In this document: one piece after another, positions 23,271 through 34,000 of the stretch | How the letters are laid out: every line of letters starts with the position of its first letter | Position numbering within the stretch: position 1 is the first letter of the stretch | Source of the DNA: Ascidia mentula | Taxonomy: Eukaryota > Chordata > Ascidiacea > Phlebobranchia > Ascidiidae | Reading direction: 5' to 3' | NCBI GenBank assembly: GCA_947561715.1 | Contig: OX387197.1 | Coordinates: 1,927,001 to 1,991,000, forward strand | DNA length: 64,000 nucleotides | The notes under the pieces: model-generated | Seen by the model: the letters and a program-made list of their open reading frames with translations, nothing else | What the model was told of the DNA's origin: nothing | Database searches by the model: none | Program-made: the position numbers and the translations under genes

Positions 23271-24640
23271 TTATTCAAATTTTATCTAGAAAGTTGTATT
23301 TTTACCTAAAGTGGTTTTCATCACTTTAACCAACGACACTGTTAACCACCACATTTTATTGCAGAACTGAGGCTTTCTTGCAAACTCGATATCCAGTTAC
23401 AAACTGATCTTGTTTAGGAATTGGCAACAGTTCGTTCAAATAGACAGCACAGCTTCCAGAATAATGTGAAGTACTGATTATGTTCCACAAGGTAGTGCTG
23501 TTGGTCCACTGTTGTTTCTTCTTTATAAATGATTTACCACAATCAGCCTTCACTAAACATACATTTGTTTGCTGTCGAAACAGCACTAATTACAACCCAG
23601 GCGACATCGCAGCTGTGCACAAAAATAAGAGCAAATAACTTTTCAATGTTTGCTAAAATCTGTCGATGTAGAGATTGTCCCATTTTGTTGGAAAATTCAG
23701 CTCTGATTCAAAACAATTAGTTCACATAAATAGTTGCATTCTTCACATTAAATGCTGTTGTTTGCTATGCAGATGTGAAGTTGTAAAATTTAGATGGAAT
23801 ATCTCATTACCATATATCACCTTGCTCTGTAGCCCACTGAACACTGAGTTTTGCTCACCACAATGCCATGGCCCTGGTTGAGAATCCTTGTATTCAAAAC
23901 CTTTACTTTCATTTACTTTATTCTTAGATTTATTCAAAATGGTGAAGCTATGTTAATTTTTTTTAGTCAAGTTCTGTTGTGATTCAGAAAAAGACTTTAA
24001 CAAAACAAGATTTGGAAACCTGGAGGAGATTAAAAATGAAGAATACCTTTATACAAGAATCATGTAACTGTGTTACACCATAACATTTCTCATTCACATG
24101 TCACTGTGATATGATTTGAATGTTTTTAGACCACATATCAGTATCTTGAAGTTTTATTTTAAACCTCTAGCATGAAGAAAGGTGGCACGTAACAAAGCAA
24201 CCAGTAATGAAGGTAAAATTTGGGGATAATTGAGCGGGCACACTTTGTGTTAAGCCAAACTCTAGTTTACGTATTGAAGTCAAATTATTTACTCAAGTGC
24301 CCCCAGGGGAATACAAAAGAGAATAAGGTATCTATGTTATACTGTAGTTGGACGTTATGGCAACATTATTTTAGCTGCGTAAGTGTAAATGTGCACCGAT
24401 GTTAACTATGTGTACTGTTTATACTAATTCCAGATAATCGCGTATTTTGGTTCATCGCATCAAAAAGCTTGGCAAATTAGATGTGTGGTTGACCACATTG
24501 TGTCTGCGTGATGTAAAGGTTAAAATTAAACACCTGCATTAAAATGTTAAACTTTGACCATCATTATACTCATACAACATTTGCTGAACAAACATTTAAA
24601 ATTAAGTTAATATACCTAAAGGTTATTAGAACCTAATGTT

Positions 24641-25094
24641 TAATTATTTGCAGACATGTTTGGAACAACCACTGCTGTTTTTGGTGGCACTGTGATATTA
24701 TCCCCAAAATAACTTTGTACAATTAAGTCAACCATAAAATAAAGCACAAAATTCCACCCCATTTTAAATGATCTATGTTGTGTTTTTACAAATTATCAAG
24801 TGTTGGTTATTTCATTTGGGTCTGAAATGTACATTGTCATTAAAACAGCAGCTAGCTTGGAGAAACTTTGTGACTTTTTTACTGTGGTGTGAAAAAGGAA
24901 GTTATAAGTTAATGTTTAACCAGCATTTAGGTTTGTAGCAGTTGCCCATATTTGCTTACCTCAGCCACACCTAGCTATTTAGTTCCTGCATTGGGAAGAG
25001 AGTGAACACATTTTTGGACAAAGTAATACAACAAAATTCAAACAGTTAAATGATTATTTTCTGGGAGAACAAATGTAATCCAGCAAAATTAACG
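24641..25094 (+). promoter_or_regulatory. Upstream region of gene B, shared with gene C
   Basis: Conserved between B and C (41750-42227) but not found upstream of D. It contains an acceptor-like TTATTTGCAG followed by an 18-codon open stretch (MFGTTTAVFGGTVILSPK in B) that could be a leftover exon. No TATA-type promoter can be fixed, so the transcription start is unknown. Confidence 0.35.
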
Positions 25095-28000
25095 ATGGCA
25101 GTTTCCTCACGTACTGCGAGTCCAGAAGAACTTCATATAGTAAGTATCACCTGTTTTATGTTTGTGTAATATTCTAATGCAATATTGTTTTGTCAGTTGA
25201 GAGAATTTAAAGCTGAAAACATATTTTGTGATGTTGAAAAATGTGAAGTTGGCCAAGGTAGTTTTGGCAAAATTTTCATTGGAAAACACAAAAAACATGG
25301 ATTTTTTGCTGTCAAATTCTTTAAAATTGCTGGTGGAGAACATGAGCAATTGATGCTGGAGAATGAGTAAGTTATATGGCTCAGTTTAACTGCCCATAAA
25401 AAATATCCACATGTATTTCCAGGTTTAACCAAGAATATGATGTGTTACTACGTATTCGCCATGACAACATATCAATTGTTCATGGGTACACCAAGTGGCC
25501 AGGGGCAATTGGAATTGTAATGCAATTCTATGGAGGGGGTAATTTAGAAGTCTTACTCCTGGATAAACGTATTGAACTTGGTTCGTGTTTGATTCTTCGT
25601 ATGACAACTGAAATAACATCAGCAGTTGCATACATTCATAATTGCGGGCTTGATAAGCGTGTAGTCCATGGTGATCTTAAGCCTGGAAACATATTCATCA
25701 CAATAGACATGCGTTGCGTAGTTGGTGACTTTGGATGTGCTCGGCTTGTAAACTTTACTCAGGCAGCAACTCAGATTCAAGGTCAACAAAAACGACAACC
25801 ATTGACATTGTACTATGCGGCACCAGAAAAATTATCTGATGACGTTAAACCGAAAAAGGAGCAAGACGCATACAGTTGTGGTGTAATTTATTATGTCATG
25901 CTGGCACGCAAGCAGCCATATCCCTCAGCTGATATTTTTTGGCTAAAAATTCAAAATGGTGGTTGTCCAAACCTTCAAGGTATTAGAGAAATACAGGATG
26001 AAACCAATGATGCAAGCAACAGAGAAATAGTTGATGTGATGGAAAGAGCGATGATCAGATGTTGGAATCAAGATCCAAATCAACGACCAGACATGGTTGA
26101 CATTCGTGATGAATTCCAACAACTTCTTTCCAAACAAGACCCCACAGTAATTTTGCTGCAAGTAGCAAATGCTGCAAGGAACATGCATATTGTGGATCCA
26201 ACAGCAACCCACAATCCAACTGTTCCACTCAGCCAGTTTTCTACACAGACATGGAAATTTCATGGTATGATATTTTGTCAGTTTCATGAATTCAAGTTTG
26301 TTTTGTATCATACTTCCACAATAGTGTTTATGTACAATGGAACTTATATATTGATATGCATGCTTTATATCTCTTGTTCGTGTAATATTTGTTGAGGATT
26401 TTTGTTTCTAGATATTGGGCCTGAAATTAACCAACCACTTGATGGCAACATTCATCCAGTTGAACAAGCACAACAATCCCCACAAGTACAATGTAAGCAA
26501 TTTATGTTGCAAAATTATTATCCAAGTATGTGGGCGTCAGAGGCTGTAATCCTTTTTCAATGCAAGCTACCTGGCCGAAAGCATAAACATTGCGCTTATA
26601 GAGTTAGCTGCAGGAATTGAAAAGAAACGATCACCGTCATCCGTTTGGTGCTCAACGGATGACGGTGATTGTTTCTTTTAAAGTATAGTCACCACAAAGT
26701 GGAAGTCTTTGCTTGGCCGTTTGGTCTGCAAAGTTTGCCTTATAGTTACACCAGCTGCACTGATGAGAACTTTTAGGTCGAAACAGTGGCCATCTGTCTG
26801 CAGCTTATACACGAAACATTTTATTTCAAAAAGTATTCAAAGATTATGAGAAATCTTTCCAAGCCAACGTTTGTTCCACCCTGACTAAGGTCATTGTTTT
26901 TGAAAGCAGAATAAAGCCTATATCACCCACACATACATACAACATTTTACTTGGGATTGCAAATGTTGCTGATTTGCTACTTCCCAAACAAGTTTGATGT
27001 AAACTATATTGTTTTCAGATGAATTAGGAATTGCTGAAGTTGCCCAGATGCAAATACACCAGATACAACCAAGTGCATCGCAAAATAGAGGTTTTGTAAC
27101 CAAACATGAAATATTCTATCAAATAATGCTAATAACTGCTCTTTATGTTATTATGATTTGGAATGTAACAAGTTACTATGAACTAAAACATAATAATAAT
27201 TTTCTGATTGAATAAATAATGCCTAAATGCAATGCATTTAACTGGATATATTTGTCTACAGGTGCAAACAGAAGATCTGCAAGTCATGCTACACCCCAAA
27301 ATCCACCCATTGAAAGAAACCTTCCAGTGGATCATGACTTGCCCAACCCATCACCAGGAAGAAGTGGAAGAGGTAATTTTGTCTTGGAAGTAATCCTACT
27401 GTTTCCATTGTACATGATTTATCTGCTAAAAAAGTTTTGAGACTGCATATCCTTGCTATAAAGAGTAAGTTATTTTTAGATGTTGAAACTTTAAAATGAT
27501 CGAAAACACCTTCTTAAAACAGTAGTGTACACATTTAGGTGTGAGGCATGAAATTGATCCACCACTCGAGAACAACATTCAGCCTAGTGAAAGAGAACAA
27601 CAATCACTGCAAGTACAAGGCAAGTGTTTGGGTACAGACTTGTGTTTCTGTATTTCTTTTTATTCACAAAATCTAAATACAAATAGAAGCAAATAGAAGA
27701 TCTACAAGTCATTCAACACCTGAAGTCCCACCCAGTGGTAGAAATCATCCAGTACATCATGACTTGCCCAACCCATCCACAAGGAGAAGTAAAAAGGGTA
27801 TGTAATTTGTACTTTTTAATAATCTGACATGGTTAGCATTGAGCATAGCAGCATGACAGAATCAATACCAACATGTGAAGTAATTTGCTACAAAAATATT
27901 GGTTTGATGTTTGTGTATGACAGCTGTAAGAATACCCCATATTGCAGCTACTTCACAAGTCTTATAAAATGATTGTCATAAGTAGATTTAAAATATCAAT

Positions 28001-31000
28001 TAAATGGATCTTGTGCTTCATTTATTTTTGTTGCATGAAAACAGATAATCATGCCTTGATAACAACTTTCTGAAAACGTACTTAATTAAAGTTATAAATG
28101 GCTTTAACATTTGAACTTTGTACAAATTATATATGTATAAATGTCTAGTCATTGATGAAGTTCATTGCAAGTTATAATACTGTACAATTTCACACCAGAA
28201 AAAGTGAAACCTGTTACCAACCCTCTGACACCACCCAGTGACCGTAACCTGAGAGTAGATGATTCCACACCCCACTCATCACATCAACAACCAGGTAAAA
28301 TAAAACAGGTGATAACGTAACAAACAAAACATGTGATATGTAAGATAAAAATGTAATGAAAAAATACAATGTCAAATTTAAGTATCTGCCTTTTAAATAT
28401 TGACATATCAAAAATTTCCTGTTAAGTATTTCTGCAATGGTGAAAGTAGGATATTTAAATGTTCAGATCAATATTCATGTGTGATGCACTAGCTACTCAC
28501 TATTCACAAACCTATCAGGACATTTTGTTCCAATGTATTTTCTGTTGCAGGGGACTAACTTGTTATTTGAACCATTTTCCTAACTTGATTTTCCTATTTA
28601 AAATTGTAATGAAACAGCCATGGCATTGCAATGCACAGATTGAGAACAGTCAGTTCTTCTATACAGAAGGTTCACAGGCTTCGCAGCCAAGCTGGATCAG
28701 CCATTTTCCCGACAAGTCGGAGCGAGATCTGAAAAATCAAGCTCCCGGTGAGGTTTGAACTCACGACCCTGGCTAACTAGGCCCAACGCTCTACCAACTG
28801 AGCTAGCTCGGTGGTTTCACGGGTTATATCATGGCCAAGGTACAATGGTGTGCAGGGCACAATTTGTCAGGCGACTTTCACATGCGCAGAGGATCTCCAC
28901 CACCGTAATCAGACAACGCAGAAGTAATACCATGCTTTGAAGGCAGGGTCGCCCCACTATAAAGGGCCTGCGCAGTGGGGCGATCCTGCCTTGCTATGCG
29001 AAAGCATGGTATTACTTCTGCGTTCTTCTATACAGTTTTTTTTTTTTTTCATGGTATGATATTGAGAAATTTCATGGTATGATATTTTGTCAGTTTCATG
29101 AATTCAAGTTTGTTTTGTATCATACTTCCACAATAGTGTTTATGTACAATGGAACTTATATATTGATATGCATGCTTTATATCTCTTGTTTGTGTAATAT
29201 TTGTTGAGGATTTTTGTTTCTAGATATTGGGCCTGAAATTAACCAACCACTTGATGGCAACATTCATCCAGTTGAACAAGCACAACAATCCCCACAAGTA
29301 CAAGGTAAGCAATTTATGTTGCAAAATTATTATCCAAGTATGTGGGCGTCAGAGGCTGTAATCCTTTTTCAATGCAAGCTACCTGGCCGAAAGCATAAAC
29401 ATTGCGCTTATAGAGTTAGCTGCAGGAATTTAAAAGAAACAATCACCGTCATCCGTTTGGTGCCCAACGGATGACGGTGATTGTTTCTTTTAAAGTATAG
29501 TCACCACAAAGTGGAAGTCTTTGCTTGGCCGTTTGGTCTGCAAAGTTCGCCTTATAGTCACACCAGCTGCACTGATGAGACCTTTTAGGTCGAAACAGTG
29601 GCCATCTGTCTGCAGCTTATACACGAAACATTTTATTTCGAAAAGTATTCAAAGATTATGAGAAATCTTTCCAAGCCAACGTTTGTTCCACCCTGACTAA
29701 GGTCATTGTTTTTGAAAGCAGAATAAAGCCTATATCACCCACACATACATACAACATTATACTTGGGATTGCAAATGTTGCTGATTTGCTACTTCCCAAA
29801 CAACTTTGATGTAAACTATATTGTTTTCTGTTTTCAGATGAATTAGGAATTGCTGAAGTTGCCCAGATGCAAATACACCAGATACAACCAAGTGCATCGC
29901 AAAATAGAGGTTTTGTAACCAAACATGAAATATTCTGTCAAATAATGCTAATAACTGCTCTTTATGTTATTATGAATTGGAATGTAACAAGTTACTATGA
30001 ACTAAAACATAATAATAATTTTCTGATTGAATAAATAATGCCTAAATGCAATGCATTTAACTGGATATATTTGTCTACAGGTGCAAACAGAAGATCTGCA
30101 AGACATGTTACACCCCAAAACCCACCCAGTGAAAGAAACCTTCCAGTGGATGATGACTTGCCCAACCCATCACCAGTAAGAAGTGAAATGGGTAATTTTG
30201 TCTTGGAAGTAATCCTACTGTTTCCATTGTACATGATTTATCTGCTAAAAAAGTTTTGAGACTGCATATCCTTGCTGTGAAGAGTAAGTTATTTTTAGGT
30301 GTTGAACTTGAAGCTTTAAAATGATCGAAAACACCTTCATAAAACAGTAGTGTATACATTTAGGTGTTAACCTTGAAATTGATCCACCACTCGAGGGCAA
30401 CATTCAGCCTAGTGAAAGAGAACAACAATCACTACAAGTACAAGGCAAGTGTTTGGGTACAGACTTGTGTTTCTTTATTTCTTTTAATTCTCAAAATCTG
30501 AACACAGCAAGTAGAAGATCTACGAGTTATGCTATACCACTCATTGGAGGATGGCTATCTACAAGGAGAGGTAAAAAGGGTATATATATATATAATCTGA
30601 CATGGTTAGCATTGAGCATAGCAGCGTGACAGAATCAATACCAACATGTGAAGTAATTTGCTACAAAATGTTGGTTTGATGTTTGTGTAAGAGATCCCCA
30701 TATCCTTTTTGCAGCTACTTTGCAAAGTATGAAATGATGAAATGATTGCCTTAAGTAGATTTAATGTATCAATTAAATGGATCTTGTACCTTGTTTATTT
30801 TTGTTGCATGAAAACAGATAATCATACTTGGATAACTATTTTTTTAAAAACGAACTTAATTTAAGTTATAAATTGCTTTTATCAATTGAACTTTGTATAA
30901 ATTATATATGTATGAATGTCTAGTCATTGATGAAGTTTATTGCAAGTTATAATATTGTACAATTTAACACCAGAAAAACTGAGACCTGTTACCAACCCTC

Positions 31001-34000
31001 TGACACCACCCAGTGACCGTAACCTTAGAGTAGATCATTCCACACCCCACTCATCCCATCAACAACCAGGTAAAATAAAACAGGTGATAACGTAACAAAC
31101 AAAACACGTGATATGTAAGATAAAAATGTAATGAAAAAATACAATGTCAAATTTAAGTATCTGCTTTTTGAACATTGACATATCAAAAATTTCCTGTTGA
31201 GTATTTCTGCAATGGTGAAAGTAGAATATTTCAATGTTCAGATCAATATTCATGTGTGGTGCACTAGCTACGCACTATTCACAAACCTATCAGGACATTT
31301 TGTTCCAATGAATTTTCTGTTGCAGGGGACTAACTTGTTATTTGAACCATTTTCCTAACTTGATTTTCCTATTTAAAATTGTCATGAAACAGCCATCGCA
31401 TTGCAATGCACAGATTGAGAACAGTCAGTTCTTCTATACAGAAGGTTCACAGGCTTCGCAGCCAAAGCATTGCAGCCAAGCTGGATCAGCCACAAGTCGG
31501 AGCAAGATCTGAAAAATCAAGCTCCCAGTGAGGTTTGAACTCATGACCCTGGGCTAACTAGGCCCAACGCTCTACCAACTGAGCTAGCTCAGTGGTTTCA
31601 CGGGGTACATTGTGGCCAAGGTACACTGGTGCGCAAGCGCACAACTTGTCAGGCGACCTTCACATGCGTAGAGGATCTCCACCACCGTAATCAGATAACG
31701 CAGAAGTAATACCATGCTTTCAAGGCAGGATCGCCCCACTATAAAGGGCCTGCGCAGTGGGGCGATCCTGTCTTGCTATGCGAAAGCATGGTATTACTTC
31801 TGCATTCTTCTATACAGTTTTTGTTTTTTTTGTATTTTTATTTAAAGACCCCATGGGGTAGGCAGTGTACTTAACTGTAGTGGTGTCTTTTTTATGAACA
31901 TTCAAATTTTTAATAATAAAATTCATTGCAGGCTTGTCAGGATTTCTTCTCATTGGTGGAGAGCATTCAAAACAAGATTGTGTGAAATGGAATGTTGCCA
32001 CAAAACAACATGAACATTTACCAGTTGGTTGCATTTTAATGTTTAAAATAGCTTCACGGTGCCTTAAAACTGTAAACCCCATGCATTTCAACTTGTTTAT
32101 TGCACAAGCAAATCCATTTATTTGTGCTGAAATAACAGATTAATTAAAATACAATATGCTTGGCAGCAACAGCAACATAATACAAGTAAATCTATGTAAA
32201 ATCACAAAAATGTTAGAGAAAAATTGTTGCATCACAATCAGGGGTGAGCTCAATTGTGATATTTCCTTTTGACAGTTTTAAATTTTAAGGAATAATCTTT
32301 GCAAATATATTGGCTGTCTGTTGAAAACTACTGTTAAATTATATTTGAACCACAATAAAAATATTAAAAATTGTTAAAAATTGTTATGAAATGTTTACGG
32401 AGTTTCACAATTTTATTTGTAGAAACTGAACACAGCAAGAAAATACTCAACTTCGGCCAAAGTTGGAAACACAGTTTATGTAATGGGTGGAAGCAGTTCA
32501 ACAAAAAGTTGTGAGATAATGAATTTGGAGAGAAGTGAACGCTGGATGAAATTTGCTGATTTATGTGAAGGTCGAGTGTTTGCTGCATCTGCTGTTGTCG
32601 GAGGTCAGTTGCTATGATTGAACAAAACAATTTAAAAAAATCAAATATCTTTGGAACCAATATGTTAATGTTTTATGACACCTAAATTACATTTTGCGAC
32701 CCCATATATTCATTAAACAGAATAAAATCTGTGCACTTAGGTATCTTTAGGGAGAAATTTTATGCTTGGATTCGTTTATAACAAGGTCACCATATTCAAA
32801 TTATAAAAGACGGTTTAAGAAATCGTAATGTGTATAAACAGAGTTATACGAAGAAAATCAATGGTTAAATTATATACTAAGCAGTTTGAGTAAAATACAC
32901 AGATAAATTACTTGAATTCTACTGTATTTTATCTTGTGGGTGGTACTTTGTTATGCTACAGAAATATTTGTTAATGACAATAGCAAAAGTTGCATAGGAT
33001 CCAAGTTTTATTGCTACCCAATCTATTTTGTTGACAATTCCATGTTGTAGAGAAACTTTACCTTTCCGGAGGTCATGGTGGAGATCACAAACCATTTTCA
33101 TCCTACTTGATTTATAACATAGATGTAGACAGATGGACGAATAATTTCAACATGTTACAACCAAGATATGCACATGGAATGTGTTCAATTGACAGTAAGA
33201 ATATGTTTTAAATCTTTCAAAACTTATGAAGGCTTTCCCTTTTCTTGACAATGCAAGGCAACAATGTAAAATTCGGTTTAAACTTTACACACCCCACAAT
33301 ACTCACTCACTTATTACTCACAAACATTCCATCAAGTTGCAAAACTGTTTGCTTATTAATGACGTCATATGCACGAGTTTTAATTTCGTTTCGTGTAAAA
33401 AAAATTTTTTTTATTAAACTCATGTTTAAAATAATTATTTGCGTTCGTGAATATCAACCTTAAAATTGTTTAGTTTTTATTTACATCTTGATACAAAACT
33501 GTCCGTTGTTCCTTCGTAAAACGTAGTGCTTAACTCAATGATTGTTACGTAACATTACAACATAATCGTAATATGACGTCACAATAAATATTAACACAAG
33601 CGATTTGAAAATTTCTTCAGATGTTTTGTTTTCTGTGGGCGGAAGTGATGGCAGACAATACTTACAATCATGTGAATTCCACGATGTTCGTGTTGGAACC
33701 TCCAGAAGAATCGCTTCTCTCAATCAAGCAAGATGTGATTTTACATGTGAAGAAATTAAAGGGAAGATCTATGCAATTGGTTAGTTATCAGAAGTTACAT
33801 ATTAACTAAAACTAGTAGTTTTTGAAACTGTTTCTTATTTCCTGGATTCCATCCATTAATGCGAGGTAACTTCAGTCGATTCCATGATATTTTGAATGAA
33901 GGTTTGTTATTTTCTTGCTATTCTTGTAGTTTGTATATTCTTGACAAATAGTTTTTGAATTAACTCAAATTACTGGTTTAGTTTTAAACCAAAAACCATC

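Larger units (their letters stand above)
18221..24640. repeat. 3' flank of gene A, duplicated with the gene unit
   Basis: Aligns almost end to end with 34696-41740 downstream of gene B; the first ~850 bp also align with 53607-54450 after gene C. It holds no convincing gene. Visible pieces are a hAT-like end at 18306 (CAGTGGTGGTGTGCAACCTG), a diverged direct repeat (about 18890-19215 and 20680-21040, sharing AAGACGGGGTTTAC and ATGCCCGTTTTGTAAAAT-type segments), a GGTCTCACAGATC motif cluster, and old MITE copies at 21790-22285 and 22690-23260. Confidence 0.6.
26412..28294 (+). repeat. Linker exon cassette B1 (exons 4-9)
   Basis: Six phase 1-1 exons of 81, 72, 111, 81, 108 and 96 nt. Exons 4 (DIGPEINQPL...SPQVQ) and 7 (PPLE.NIQPSEREQQSLQVQ) are related, as are exons 6 (ANRRSARH...LPNPS) and 8 (ANRRSTSH...LPNPS), so the cassette itself arose from an older exon-pair duplication. 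Exon 4 ends in T instead of G before its GT donor, changing the split codon from Asp to Tyr. The exon 8 acceptor is AGAAG|C rather than ACAG|C. A hammerhead ribozyme lies in intron 4, and a tRNA-like SINE follows exon 9. Confidence 0.75.
29224..31069 (+). repeat. Linker exon cassette B2 (exons 4-9, second copy)
   Basis: A tandem copy of the cassette about 2.8 kb downstream of B1. The duplication starts near 29047, where a T-rich SINE end is joined to two short copies of the exon 3/intron 3 boundary sequence. Exons 4-6 resemble the B1 type. Exon 7 (GVNLEIDPPLEG) and the short 72-nt exon 8 (ending GGWLSTRRGKKG) resemble gene D, so this copy is a mosaic. All six exons keep splice sites and phase 1. 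Confidence 0.75.

Noticed and set aside
25943..26311. Minus-strand ORFs opposite the kinase exon (also 43058-43294 and 59278-59547)
   Set aside because: These are antisense shadows of the conserved kinase coding frame with no features of their own.
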